64,000 bases of DNA, taken from positions 28,880,061 through 28,944,060 of the forward strand of contig NC_056038.1 in assembly GCF_004379255.2 (NCBI RefSeq), read 5' to 3'. The notes below the pieces were generated by a model that had not been told where the DNA came from, made no database searches, and was given only the letters and a program-made list of their open reading frames with translations. The position numbers were made by a program, and so were the translations under genes. Shown in pieces: positions 46,734 through 59,300 of this stretch. The stretch comes from Salvia splendens. Taxonomy: Eukaryota > Streptophyta > Magnoliopsida > Lamiales > Lamiaceae. Numbering within the stretch: position 1 is the first letter of the stretch; each line of letters opens with the position of its first letter.

Positions 46734-48253
46734 GAGCATCCACAATGAGTGCAGATGTCCCGATGGATACCAAAAAACACTTTCTGCCACGTTATAAGGA
46801 CATCCCACTGCACAATAACGGATATCCCCAAGGACATCCCGGCGGACATCCACAATAATAAAAATTCACAAATATGCAATTTACGGAATTAAAATTTCGA
46901 CACGAATACAGGGAAAATGCAACAATTTTATTTAAATAGTAAAAAACATACATAATTATTTTTAAAAAATACATAGTTAAAAAAAATACAACCCAAAGCA
47001 TCGACAAACGCGACCCCCGTCTCACTCCTCGTCGTCCTTGTGGTCAGTCCCGGCGTCACTCCCGGGTAGGGGTGGCATCCCCAAATCGCGCCTCATACTG
47101 TCAATGACATCCTTCAGCATCAACTTGTGTAAGAGGTCAGTCGCTGCATGCCACTTTACCATGGTGTCTAGCCATCCACATCGCGGTCTTTTGCCCAACC
47201 GAGCGACGACGGCGGGATTGAGGGGTCGGGATCTCTGCCTCGGCATCGGGGAGGTCGTGGGAACCGGCACTGCTGCTGTACTCGCTGGAGGAGTTGAGCT
47301 TCGTCCGCTTCGGCCAGCCAGCTTCATCACCCTCACAAAACTTGGCAGAATTCTGCACCACAAGATAGACCTCTCAATAATTGAAGACGCTGAACTTCTT
47401 CTCCTTGTCGGGGTACTACTGCATGGACAAAGTCTTCACATCCTCCATGGACATGCCGCTAGTTGCCGTGCGGAGGTTGTTTTGGTAAATGCCGGCAAAT
47501 CGGCTGAGCTACCTCCTCAGCCGTTCCCACTGTTTCCGGCATTGCTCTCTATCGTGAGGCTTCCCACCTGGCGGTTTGAATTTGCGGTAGCTTTGGCTAA
47601 TGCGCCACCACATTCTGTCGATATGCTGGTTAGCCCCGATGTAGGGATCCTCGACTATACCGACTCAGGCCTGAGCCAGCGCGACGCACTCCGCCACGCT
47701 CCAGACAATCCTCTTTCCTTCTCCGGCCTCCTCCTCCCCCCCTCGGCCCCTGCCCCACCCTCTTCCCCCGCACGCGAGGACGAGGTAGTGCCCTTGCCCT
47801 TGCCGTTGCCTTTGCCCTTTTTCTTCGACCTCCCTACCGCCGGTGGTATCTCAGTGGGAGACTCCCTGACCGGAGATATCCCTAACTCCTCAAAAGAGAA
47901 AGTCTCAATGTCGGTGAACTGTGTCTCCAGAGGAGTACTCTGGGAATCGCTAGACAATAAATCCATGTAGGGGCGATAGACATTGTCCCCAGGTGATTGG
48001 GGGACCCCCAGCCTGCTACCCCTACAGCGGCAGGCATGCCCTTCATCATTCCAGACATCATCATCTCGGGCATTTGAGGCATCATCGGGACGGGCGCCAT
48101 CCCCGTCATCGCGGCACTCACCATGGGCATTTGGGGCATCATCCCACCCATCCCTGCACACCAAGGGTACATATTATAGTATACGAGCATCATCCCAGCC
48201 ATTTGGCGCCGATGAATGTCTTGTCTAGAACAAAAAAATATATTCCTTAGAGC
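46734..48253 (-). mobile_element. Harbinger element with decayed accessory ORF, right end truncated
   Basis: The left end GAGCATCCACAATGAGTGC follows TAA (46731-46733), and the next 120 bp match the termini of the elements at 8680 and 61912 (GCAGATGTCCCGATGG, CTGCCACG, ATCCCACTGCACAATA). The interior is an accessory ORF on the minus strand. The expected right terminus is missing; the sequence meets another MITE-like start (TTA-GAGCATTTCC) at 48251-48263. Confidence 0.75.
47022..48204 (-). pseudogene. Harbinger accessory (Myb/SANT-like) gene, multiply broken
   Basis: Starts at ATG 48204 with a Met/Pro/Gly-rich segment (YYNMYPWCAGMGGMMPQM). FSFEELGISPVRESP and a KKKGKGNGKGKG basic stretch follow, and, after frame changes, NQHIDRMWWRISQSYRKF, a SANT-like helix pair. 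Later AGWPKRTKLNSSSEYSSS and a charged tail end at 47022. Several frameshifts and stops are needed, so it is a pseudogene of the same protein type as at 50322-51382. Confidence 0.7.
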
Positions 48254-48986
48254 ATTTCCAAGGGAAATGGTAAATGAGAAAGGTAAAGAAAAATAATTAT
48301 CATATTTACTTCTTTTTGATAAAATTTCATGTTCCAATGGAAAAGGTATTTGAGGAGGTATTAGAGCATCTCCAAGGGGAGAGATAAATAGAGAAGTAAA
48401 GTTATATAAATACCATATTTACCTTTTTTCATGAAAAATCATTCTCCAAGAGGAGAGGTATTTGAGAATGTATTATACATTTTCCCATTTTAAAGAGGTA
48501 TCTTTACCTCTCCATTGCTCCATCAATGGAGAGGTAAAATTTTATAACTACCATATTTGCCTTCTTTTCATGAAAAATCATTCTCCAAGGGATAAGGTAT
48601 TTGAGAAGGTATCACACTTTATGTTTTTTTAATGCATTTTGTATTATTATTATTTTATGTTTAAAAAACCATTTACCTTTGTATATACCTTTTTCCTTTG
48701 GAGTATGTTTCTTTTTAGAATGATATATTTCACTTTTTGATGAGGTATATAGATGATATACCTCTTTTATTTACCCTTCCTTGTTGGGGATGCTCTTATA
48801 CCTTTCTTTCATTTTGAGAAGGTATCTTTACCTCTTCTTGGAACAAAAGGTAAAAAGTTAGTAATTTTTGTTTGCCTTTTAAATTTACCTTCTTCCCTTG
48901 GAGTCAATTACTTTTTAAGAATATATAATTACATTTTTGAAAAGGTAAATGAGAAATATATCTTCTCAATTTACCTTTCCCCTTGG
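48254..48986. mobile_element. nested Tourist-type MITEs (inner 48364-48795 complete)
   Basis: The inner element runs GAGCATCTCCAAGGGGAGAG to GGGGATGCTC with TTA at 48361-48363 and 48796-48798. It sits inside related sequence that begins TTA-GAGCATTTCCAAGGG at 48251 and ends near CCCCTTGG at 48986 without a matching terminus. Words such as TTACCTTTCCCC and GAGGTAAA repeat throughout. No coding sequence. Confidence 0.75.
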
Positions 48987-49118
48987 CACGATACACCATT
49001 CTTATTCCATTAATTCATTTTTTGGTATTATGATGATTATTAATATGTTGTACACGATACACCATTCTTATTCCATTAATTCATTGTTTGGTATTATGAT
49101 GATTATTAATATGTTGTA
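48987..49118 (+). repeat. 66-bp tandem duplication
   Basis: CACGATACACCATTCTTATT starts at 48987 and 49053; the two 66-bp copies differ at one position (TTTTTTGG/TTGTTTGG). Confidence 0.95.
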
Positions 49119-49650
49119 CAATCGAACGGTTAAATTAATAATCCAATTTAGAAGTTGATTGGTTACGGCAAATTATAAGGAGTGGAGTATTATTTTTAAT
49201 TTTCAAATCATTGAATTGGCTGACCTAATGATCTTAGTTTTGCTTTCACTTTTCCGCACGGTGATTTCATTTTGCAGAACCGTTGCCACTTATTTGCAGC
49301 AAATTGCACAATTCTTTTGCGCTCATTTTATTTGAGTGAAGTCAAGTGCTAATCAGTTTCCTATTATTAAATCCATAGTTTCTTCCTTAAAATTTTTATG
49401 TATAATCTGTATGCACAGATAAAATGAGAAAAGCAGAATTAAGATTTAGTTGGAAATGGGGTGGCAAATCTGATTATACTCACTCTCATTCTCTTTCCTT
49501 TTTCTAGGAGTTTTAGATATTCCATATTCAAGCTTCCATTTTGATGCGACTAACATAGAGAGTTTATTTTTAGAGGGCTAGGTTTTGTTTTTGTGTTTGC
49601 AATGAAATTTAGCACAATATTCCGTTTCCATAACTTCTTTTTCGCCATTC
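49119..49650. other. intergenic, no feature seen
   Basis: AT-rich unique-looking sequence before the next Harbinger element; no ORF, RNA gene or repeat recognised. Confidence 0.4.
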
Positions 49651-50321
49651 AGAGCATCCACAATGGTAATAGGCCAGCCATAGGCAAGCCACAACTCCTC
49701 CTGCCACATCATCAGCACTAAAAACTCCTCATGCCACATCATCAGGACAAGCAACTGGACAAGCTATAGGCTAGCCACAATAAACAAAATTATAAAAAAT
49801 AAATAATTAACAATCACGCAAAATACGGAATTAAATTTACGACACAGATACGGGAAAATTCAATAATAATAGTAAAATTAAAAAAAGTACATTAATTACA
49901 AAAAAAATTACATTATTATAAAAAAATTACATTAATTTTAAAAAAAACCCCTCTTCCACACACGAGTCCCTGCCTCCGCCTCACTCCTCGTGGCCATCGC
50001 CGTCGCCGTCGTCGCCGCCGTCGTCGCCACTATCCGGGACCCCCACCTCTGCTGCATCTAAGCCCGCGTCTGAGCCTCCCAACCGTGCCGCGGCGGCATC
50101 CAAATCGACCTGCATACTCTCGAGCATTGAGTGAAGAAACCTCTTCTTTCTACACGGGGTCAGTTGCCGCCCTCCATTCAGCTAAGATCTTGTGCATCTG
50201 AGCCCGCGTTTGCTGACGCGCGAAGAAGGCGAGCTCGGTTGGCGACGAGCCAATAGGGGGGATGCCGACTGGACCTCCTGGGACCCCTGGGCGACCCCCC
50301 TCGCTACCCGTTGCGCCCGCC

Positions 50322-51382
50322 TTAGCCCAACCGGGCGAGTGCGGCGAGTAAACGATGGAGGGGACGGGAACTCCTAAACATCCTCGGGGAGTTCGTGGGA
50401 ACCACCGCTGCTGCCGCTTTAATCACCGCATAGTTCAGTCTCTGCTTCTTCGGCCAACCAGCATCGACACCTGCTCGAAACTTCTCGGAGTCCATCAGGA
50501 CCACATAGCAGTTCCAGTAGGTGAACTCCTTATAAAGCCCTGGCACAGGGAAGGCTTTCTCCGCTATCCTCCTGCAGTCCTCGTCAGTTTGGCCACTGGT
50601 CTGCATGCGGAGGGCGTTGGTGTACAAGCCCAAAAATTGGGAGACCACAGCCCTGATTCGGTCCCACCCCTTCCGGCACTCCTCCCCGCTGTGTGGCCTT
50701 CCCTCCGGGCAAAATGCCTTGTAGGCTGCTGATATTTTAGCCCACAAGTTGACGATCCTCTGATTGTTCGAATGGAGGATATCATCGCAAACACTCACCC
50801 AAGCCTTGGACAGCGCGACATTCTCCGCATCCGTCCACTTCCTCTGTGTCGGGCTGTCGTCATCAGCCGGCTGCGACGACTCGTCGACCACCCTTTGCCC
50901 TTCCCCTTGCCCTTCTTCTTCTTTGGTGCGCCCCGACCCCGCCCTAGTCCCCCCGTTTGAACAGGAGTGTCCGCATCCTCGAGATCTATCCCCAACTCCT
51001 CTAAGGAGAAAGTCTCACACCCAGTGAACTGCGTCTCCGATGGGGTCGATGTGTACGAAGAAGTAGTCAAAAAATCAAAACTGGGGCGACAGACATTGCC
51101 CCCCGGCGTCCCCTACATCCCGGGCTGCAACCCCGGCATCATCTGCATCCCGGCTGCCCACCCCGGCATCATCTGCATCCCGGGTTGCATTCCCGGTACC
51201 CCCTGCCTGCCCTGTATCCCCTGCCATCCCGGCATACTACCCCCGACTGCCATCCCGGGCATCATCTGCTCCCAAGGGTACATGTTCTAGTACCCGGCCA
51301 TCGGACCCCATCCACCTCCCACGGGTACCGTGGGAGTTTGAGACCCGCTCGTCACTGGAATACCCACGTTGTTGTTCTCCAT
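50322..51382 (-). pseudogene. Harbinger accessory (Myb/SANT-like) gene with in-frame stops
   Basis: Start ATG at 51382 (MENNNVGIPVTSGSQTP), followed by a Met/Pro/Gly-rich repeat region with WGPMAGY and MQMMPG motifs, then ETFSLEELGIDLEDAD and the basic block KKKKGKGKGKG. The C-terminal 189 residues are open: RKWTDAENVALSKAWVSVCD, NLWAKISAAYKAFCPEGRP, EECRKGWDRIRAVVSQFLGL and YKEFTYWNCYVVLMDSEKF, a SANT/trihelix-type DNA-binding domain. At least three stops (after MAGY, in the glycine region and after the basic block) disable it. No transposase accompanies it. Confidence 0.78.
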
Positions 51383-51470
51383 TTTGCTTTATTGCTCTTG
51401 TACAGAAATTAAGTGAGAGAGAAAACTCGTTAAAACAAGCGGTGAGAATGAAAATGACGTGCAAATCGCG

Positions 51471-51478
51471 TATATATA
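51471..51478 (-). promoter_or_regulatory. TATA box shared by the Harbinger accessory genes
   Basis: TATATATA about 90 bp before the ATG at 51382. The leader contains CGCTTGTTTTAACGAG, nearly identical to the leaders at 52528-52617 and 62079-62157. Confidence 0.7.
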
Positions 51479-51923
51479 GTGTTTCAAAAACTAAAAAAAA
51501 AGTGCTGGCCGATCGCTCGCCGATCGCCCGCCTACAATGACGGCCAGTCGATCAGAGAGCGCATCGGCCAGGGCCCGAGAATCGGCGTCCGCTCGCCATT
51601 TTTTTGCCGATTTGGCGCTAGCCGACTCCAATGGTTCCGCGAGCGAACCGGCTAGCGCCAGGAATTGGCTAGCCGGTCCGCTAGCTGCCATTGGAGATGC
51701 TCTAAAAAATGAAGTAGGTGTGGAGGCCCATTAATTATTAAGTGGCTATTTAATTAGTTACAAAATCCTTCTTAATCACATCACACCTTTATAAACCACC
51801 AATTAACAACATTCATTCATCGCCACTAAACTCTCCCAAATCCCCTTCTCTCTCTCTCTCAGTCAAAATCAAAATCAAAATCGAAGGAACTGAAGAGGCT
51901 GAGATCTGAATTGATCGGTGGAA

Positions 51924-52238
51924 ATGTCAGCTGGTGCGGCCGGCGAGGGTTTCCAGCGGGGATTTTGCATCTCCAGGAGAGACATGAGCATCGAGAGGCG
52001 GCCGTACCATAAGAATTGCAAGTGCGCGCTGCATAAGGATAATAGGGGGAAGGAGCACCTCCGTTGCAGCTACGCCTCTCCGACCAATAGCATCTCCTTT
52101 CCGATTAGGAGGACGTGGAGCGAGAGTTGTTTGAATGCCTCCTCTCCGACGCAGGGGAATTTCACAAGGACGCGTACGCATTTGGATTTTGGCCTCTACA
52201 AGGTCGTCGATGATCACGAGGTGGACAAGATCCATTAG
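51924..52238 (+). CDS. small conserved-looking basic protein, function unknown
   Basis: An intact 104-residue ORF from ATG 51924 to TAG. It has normal promoter features: TTTATAAA at 51788-51795 and a CT-rich leader (CTCTCTCTCTCTCTC near 51850). Visible features are MSIERRPYHKNCKCALHK, with two close cysteines and a histidine, ISFPIRRTWSESCL, and a charged end. Short plant proteins with an ERRPYHxNCxCALHK core exist in my memory, but I cannot name a function. No signal peptide, membrane segment or catalytic motif. Codon use and leader make it look like a real host gene. It is bracketed by Harbinger sequence on both sides, and a TE promoter faces its 3' end. Confidence 0.7.
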   Translation: MSAGAAGEGFQRGFCISRRDMSIERRPYHKNCKCALHKDNRGKEHLRCSYASPTNSISFPIRRTWSESCLNASSPTQGNFTRTRTHLDFGLYKVVDDHEVDKIH

Positions 52239-52260
52239 TTTTTCTTTTTCTTTTTTACTT

Positions 52261-52850
52261 TTTTTCTTTTCTGCATCCCGGGTGCCCACCCCGGCATCAT
52301 CTGCATCCCGGGTTGCATCCCCGGTACCCCTAGTCCACCCGGCATCACCGGCCCGCCCTGCATCCCCTGCCATCCCGGCATACTACCTCTGGATGCCATC
52401 CCGGGCATCATCTGCTGCCAAGGGTACATGTTGTAGTACCCGGCCATCGGACCCCATCCACTTCCCACAGGTACCGTGGGAGTTTGAGACCCACTCGTCA
52501 CTGGAGTAGACTCGTTGTTGTACTCCATTTCGCGTTGTTGCTCTTGTACATAAATTAAGATAGAGAGAAAACTCGTTAAAACAAGTGGTGCGAATGAAAA
52601 TGACGTGCAAATTGCGTATATATAGTGTTTCGAAAATTAAATAAAAAATAAATAAAAAATCGGCTGGCCGATCGCTCGCCTGCAATGGCGGCCAACCGAT
52701 CGGCGAACGCATCGGCTAGTGCCCGAAAATCGGCGTGCGCTCGCCATTTTTCTCGCCGATTTGCCGCTCGCCGGCTGCAATGGTTCGGAGAGCGGACAGC
52801 CAGTGCCAAGAATTGGTTAGCCGGTCTGCTCGCCGCCATTGTGGATGCTC
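52261..52850 (-). mobile_element. partial Harbinger copy: promoter and N-terminus of the accessory ORF
   Basis: Closely parallels 51127-51702, including TATATATA (52617-52624), ATG at 52528 (MEYNNESTPVTSGSQTP) and the right terminus GTGGATGCTC ending at 52850, followed by TCA. The left side is cut at CTGCATCCCGG. Unlike the neighbour copy, its N-terminal reading is free of stops for 97 codons, then runs antisense into the 3' end of the small gene. Confidence 0.8.
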
Positions 52851-52853
52851 TCA

Positions 52854-53117
52854 GTAGTGAAAATGTTAACCTTAATTTGGGAGATCATTAATTATTTAAG
52901 TTAAAAACTTCCTTTTATTTCATGGAGTATTTTTTAACATCGTGTGAATACGTCAACAAATGTATATTGGAATAAACTCCTTTAGTTCCTAGTAACTTTT
53001 AACAACCCGCCCCCTCACAATGGAAAATTGAAAAGGATAAGAAATGAAAGAAAGAGATAATATGAATTATTATACAGTATGCAGAGATGAAATAGGTTGC
53101 GTTTGCTGATCTGTCCC
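52854..53117. other. short intergenic spacer
   Basis: AT-rich; holds the left target duplication GTCCC (53113-53117) of the copia element. Nothing else recognised. Confidence 0.5.
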
Positions 53118-53319
53118 AGTTTAAAGGCTCAATCTTATTCATATCAATTGCTAACATTACAATGAGGAATAGAGGCTTCCTAAATACACAAAGAGACCTC
53201 TCTATACATGGTAAGGATTTGCCCTAGTATCAATTATCATTAATAAGTGCATATTAATCTTGTTCCCTAATTGATTCCTAATTGATTTCTTTCCAACACT
53301 AATTGATTTCTTTCCAACA
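53118..53319 (-). repeat. copia 3' LTR
   Basis: 202 bp; the first base of the terminal TG is mutated on the plus strand (AG at 53118-53119). Ends TTTCCAACA. Contains a repeated AATTGATTTCTTTCCAACA. Confidence 0.93.
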
Positions 53320-53330
53320 CCCCCGTTAAG

Positions 53331-56300
53331 TTAAGTGATGGGATCACCCATTCTTAACTTGTCTAATACTCCACGGAAACTTCTTGAATCTACAGCCTTT
53401 ATGAGGATGTCGGCTAGTTGGTCTTCAGATCTAACAAATGGAATTTCCACCACCTTAGCTTCAATATTATCTTTGATGAAGTGTCGGTCTACCTCGACAT
53501 GCTTCGTTCAATCATGCTGGACTGGGTTCTCAGATATACTGATCGTTGCCTTGTTATCACAGAAAAGTTTACAAGACTCTTGTAAGACCAAGTCTAGCTC
53601 CGTCATCAACTTCTTTAGCCATAGGATTTCAGTCAGTCCACTTCTAATCCCTCGAAACTCGACCTCAGCGCTTGACAGAGCCACTACTTTTTGCTTCTTG
53701 CTCCTCCAAGTGACAAGATTTCCCCCTACAAAGGTAAAGTATCCGGTGGTCGACTTTCTATCGTTTGAATTTCCAGCCCAATCTGCATCTGTGAAGCCAT
53801 GAATTTCAAGGTGTCCATGTTTTTCAAACATAATCCCATGTCCCGGTGTTCCCTTTAGGTAACGAACAATTCTCAAGGCTGCTTCCCAGTGAGCAGCTTG
53901 AGGTGCATGCATGAACTGGCTAACCACTCCTACTGCTTACGCAATGTCTGGCTTGGTATGGGATAAGTAGATCAATTTCCCTACTAGGCGTTGGTACCTT
54001 GTGCGGGGGGTTGATTCCGCCCCTTCAATTATCTGGAGTCCATGATTCTGTACCATAGGAGTGTCTGCTGGCTTGCAATCAAGTAGACCGGTTTCTGCCA
54101 GGAGGTCGAGCACATACTTCCTTTGGTTAATAAAGATCCCCTTTCTTGACCTCAGTACTTCTATCCCCAAGAAATACTTGAGTAAGCCCAAGTCCTTCAT
54201 TTGAAATTCAGCAAACAAATTTTTCCTCAACTGGTAGATCTCATCTTCATCATCTCCTGTGAGTATCATATCATCCACATAAATGATTAAGCATGTGATA
54301 TTTCCTTCCTTTTTCTTCAAAATGAGTGTGTGATCGGAGTTGTTTTGATTGTACCCATACTTCTTCATTACCTCCGTGAATCTCCCAAACCAGGCTCGAG
54401 GTGACTGTTTGAGCCCATACAAAGTCTTCTTCAGTTTACAGACCTTTCCTCCTTCAAATTCCCTTGAAAACCCCGGCGGTGCCTCCATGTAGATAGGTTT
54501 CGACAATTCACCATGTAGGAAAGCATTGGTTACGTCAAACTGGTGCAGTGGCCAATCTCTGTTTGCCGCTATAGAGAACAATACCCGAATAGTGTTCATC
54601 TTTGCAACTGGAGAGAATGTTTCGGCATAGTCGACTCCATATGTCTGGGTGTACCCTTTTGCCACCAGTCTTGTTTTATATCATTCAATAGATCCATCTG
54701 GCTTCCTTTTTATGGTGAAGACCCATCGACATCCCACTGTGCGGACTCCATCTGGCTTTAGACATATCTCCCATGTTTTGTTCTTCATCGGGGCTCTCAT
54801 TTATACTAGCATAGCCTCTCTCCAATGAGCAACTTCTATGGCTTCCTCTGCTGTCCTCGGTAGCTCCTCTTCTTCATAGAGGGCTGCTGCAAACGCTCTT
54901 GCCATCTCACTCAAGTTTGCCTTGGCCAGATTTGCCACAGAATACCGACTTCTCGAGTTATTCCTTTCGGGGCTGTAGCGCTTTGCTGGTATACCCTGAG
55001 TGCTCCTCGGCGGTAGAACATATCATCTTGTGTCACCGTCACCTGCTGCATTCTCTTCTATACCAGACTCATTAGGAGTAACAATTGTACTATCTGAGTT
55101 GGTTTCAGGAATTACCTTAAATATCACTGGAGGATGATCTAACTGCGGTGTAAGCGACCGAGGAGGCTCCACAGTAGACGGGATCGGCTCGGTGGTGACA
55201 CTAGCTTGCTCTGTTGGTTCCGCCAGTGAGTTGTCTGATTGTGGCGACACAGCCCAACTAAGGGGTCTAATGCTATCACTCGGGTTCTCCCCCTGGCTGC
55301 TATCATAAATCTCCCCCTGACCCCGGGTTTGGGCTTGGAAAAAATATTCACACTCCAGAAAATTACAATTCATGGTTGTTATTGTTTTCCTAGAAGTTGG
55401 GTCATAGCAACGGTACCCCTTCTGATTAGTCCCATACCCTAGAAAAACACACTTAAGAGCACACGCAGAAAATTTACTTCTTTCATGTTTGGGAATACGC
55501 ACATACACAGAGCAACCGAAAACTCGAAGGGGAAGAGTAAGGGGTTCAGGAATTTGTGCAAGGGTTGAAAGTACCTGCAGGGGGGTTTTCATACCCAAAA
55601 TTTTCGTAGGGAGACGATTGATTAAGTACACAGCGGTAGCAACAGCTTCGGGCCACAAACATTTTGGGACATTTGAGTCAAAAAATAGGGCTTGGGTGAC
55701 TTCCAAGATTAATCTATTCTTTCGTTCTGCTACACCATTCTGTTCTGGGGTATAGGGGCAAGTGGTTTGATGAACGAGGCATTGACTCTTAAAAAATTCT
55801 GCTATTTCTTTGTTAACAAATTCCCTACCGTTATCAGACCGAAGGATTTTAATCGAAGTTTGGAATTGTGTCTGAATTAAGGTGAAGAAATTGACAAATT
55901 TTTCGAAGACTTCTGACTTATTTTTCAAAAAATATATCCAAGTCAACCTTGTGCAGTCGTCCACAAAAATGAGAAAATATTTAAAACCATGATCACCAAT
56001 AATAGGTGCAGGGCCCCACACATCAGCATGCACCAAAGAAAAAATACCTTTAACCCGTGTATCACGAGATTTGAACAATTGTCTGTAGCTTTTTGCCAAA
56101 ACACAAGATTCACACGAAATGTCTTTAAATTTAGAAAACTTGGGAAATACAATTTTAAAATAACTCGAGGATGGATGTCCCAATCTGCGGTACCACAACC
56201 AAGCTTCTCGATTAGCAGATCGGTGAGCAAGCATCGCGGTGCCACCTTGTTGAGTAATCTCATCCACATAGTAGAGGCCTTGACGCTCAATGCCACGCCC

Positions 56301-59300
56301 AATTATCCTTCTCATCCTGATATCCTGTATACACAAAAATTGAGATGCATCAGTAAAGTACAATTGAGCTCTTTAGTCACGTGACTAATGGACATGAGTT
56401 TATGGGATAATTTGGGCACTTAAAGGCAGTTGGAAAGTTTTAAGGTTGGTGAAATTTCTATGGTTCCACTTCCACCCACGGCTGTTAGTTCCCCATCGGC
56501 AGTTTGAATCGAACTCTTCATAGCCTCATTAATCACAAAAAAATCATTTTTATCATATGTCATCGTATCCGTGGCCCAGCAATTAAATATCCACCCACTC
56601 TCCTTAGAATCAGTTATACTTCGGGCCATATATGCAGCGGAAATTTTTTCTAAGGGTGCAAAGGGATTTGGGGTCACATATGAAATTTCAGACAAATTTG
56701 GGGCTGATTTTCGGGTTTTAACATGCTGGGGGCTAAATTGAGCATCATATTTCACATAGGGGGCAGATTGTAAATTCTATACATGATGGGGTGTTTCTCT
56801 ATATTAGGCAGAGTATAGGGACTTGAGTGCAAAAACATAGGTGGATTAGGGTTGTTAAACCCCAATCCGTTACCTCCTATCCCGACGGCGCCTCCTTTCC
56901 TCTCGGCGAATGCAGCTTCTCCGATCACGTCCGCCTCTCCACGCTTGCCGCCTCCACCTGTCCGGGAATCTCCATCTCCGTTCCTTCCTCGAGGGTTGGT
57001 GGCCTCGCGGTTGCCCCCTCCGACTGGAAACAGTCCACCGCCCCCGCCTTCTTCCACCCCGATTGCTAATCGGGCTTTCACCTTCTGATTCTCGTCCCAC
57101 CAGTCGTGAAATCCGACCAAGAGGAAGCACGATTCTCTGGTATGCTTTTGTTTTCCACAATGGGAACAACTTTGATTTGTCCGGTTTGAATCCTATCCTG
57201 CGGTTGGGTCCGACGGCGCGTGACGGTGGAGGTTGACTGGGTCGTTGCTGAGGTAGATTCCGGGCAGCAAAGCCGAGCCCTACTCCGCCCGATGATGAAT
57301 CGTCGTTCGTCGCGCCGGTTGGGAGATCTGAGTTTGCTGCCGGTGGCATAATTTTGAGCCGGGTAGCTTCTCGTTTCACCCTTCCGTACGCAACTTCGGC
57401 TGAGGGCAGCGGCTGTTCTTTGAGGATATCTCGCCGGATTCCGTCATACTTCTCATTCAATCCGGTGAGGAATTTGAACAATCGCCTTGTTCTGATGTAT
57501 GTTCGAAACTGTCCGACCCCTTTGTCGCAGCAATCGATTGGGCGATTTTTGCATCGATCTATCTCGATCCAAATTCCGTGGAGACGTCGCCAGTAAATCT
57601 CGAGTCCTTGTTCTCCTTGCACTATCTTACTCGCCTTTTCCTCCAAATCGTACAATAGGTATGGATCGGAGGTGCTTGCGAAGGTGACAAACAAACTCTC
57701 CCATAGAGCTTGTGCGGTTTGGTGGTGCGCAAAATCCACGACGATATCAGTTTCGATATTGTCGACTATCCATGAGAATACGATCATGTCGGTTTCTTCC
57801 CATTCGGTATAGCTCTTTATCCCCGGTTCTGGTGGTTCTGGTACGCCCATGATGTACCGATTTGCTCGTCTTCCTCCAATGGCTATCCTCATCAGTTTAT
57901 GCCAGAGAGGATAGTTGTGTCCATTGAGTTTGACTGTCAGAGTAACTTTGTAACGCCCGTACTTTTTAAGTACTAATTAAAATATGTCGTGAAGTAATGA
58001 CGTGTTTTATTTAAATAATGAAGTTTTCTAGGAGACGTGCTCGAAAGTTCTGTTGAAGTAATGACGTTGATGTTGCTATACTTGGGCTTCTCAATTAAAA
58101 TTTGAGTCCAATATTCTTATAAGTAAAAATGGCTTTGGGCCATAACAATAAAAAAAGTCTAACCAATAAAGAATTATACAAATGTGGGCTTTACAACTAA
58201 ATGAGGCCAAAACAAATTTAATTAAAGTGTGGGAGCCCAATTCACTTCCAAAAAAATGGGAGCAAGCCCAAGAATCTTTTTCTTCTTTCTTTCCCTCTCG
58301 GCCGATCACCCCCTCCTTTGGAGACTCTCTACTTTTCATCTTCTCCACTCTCCATCTTCCATCATTACTTCTACAAACCAAGAGTCACCCACCACTTCTT
58401 CATTAACCTCTTCTCTAACTCCTCACAATTTACACTTCACAAAAAAAAAGAGAGAGAGGGAGAACTAACGAGAGAGAGACAAGAAAAAAGGGGAGAAGAA
58501 GGAGTTGCTTCCACTTTGATTCAACCACCACCAAGTTCAAATTCTTGAGGTATAATCTCTCTTCCATCCACAGAGCATGAATTGTTGTATGTATATATTG
58601 CCTACATCATTTCATAATTCTTCCATAACCAACCCAAGCAATTTAACAATCAACTAAAACCGAACGATCGCCGTATGTAATCGAAAGACTCAAAGAACGT
58701 AACTTGATTATAAAATTTCACCTTGCGAGTTGAATCGGGGTGCTTTGGAGTGTTGTCGGGGAAGGGATGTCGCCGGCGGTGGCTGGCGGAATAGACAGCA
58801 GCGGCGGACAGCAGCGGTTCCCGACGGCTCGGCGGCAGCGGCGACCCCAGCGCTCCCCGGCGACTCCAGCGACGGCTGTCGGCGAGCAGCAGCCCTCCGG
58901 TGGCGCACAGCAGTAGCTTCCCTCCGCCGTGGCAGCAGCAGCGGCGTCGCGGCGAGGCAGCAGCGACATCGCGACTCCTTGGCGAGACAGCAGCGGCATC
59001 GTGACGACGACGATGGGACAGCCGGCGAGTTGGAGGAAACCGACGGGAATGTGGGAATCGGCTCTGTTGCAGCCGAGAGTGAGAGAGAGAAGGATAGAGA
59101 GGGAGAGAATGGTGAAGGAGGAAGAATGTATGGTTGGGCCATTCTTTTGGGCTCAACTTTTATTTGTTTGGACTCTAAAGAAAAAAATTTGAGAAAAATA
59201 AGAATGGGCTTTTTTTTTAAATATTAAGGAGTTTTGGTTGGGGGCAACTTTTTCTTGGGCCAAGTTAATTAAATCTTTGGACCGATGTTTAATCGTGACG

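Larger units (their letters stand above)
49651..51702 (-). mobile_element. Harbinger element carrying only the accessory ORF
   Basis: The ends GAGCATCCACAATGG and (reverse complement) GAGCATCTCCAATGG are a good inverted pair, each followed by an AGGCCAGCC or GGCTAGCC-like block. The right flank is TAA (51703-51705) but the left flank is TCA (49648-49650), so the duplication does not match. A TCA does follow the partial copy ending at 52850. Confidence 0.75.

Noticed and set aside
47038..47970. 310-codon plus-strand frame within the element at 46734
   Set aside because: It is antisense to the decayed accessory ORF, whose minus-strand motifs match other copies.
58650..59227. GC-rich Arg/Ala/Ser open frames on both strands inside the solo LTR
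   Set aside because: Low-complexity composition in several frames at once, inside an LTR with exact TSDs; no conserved domain.
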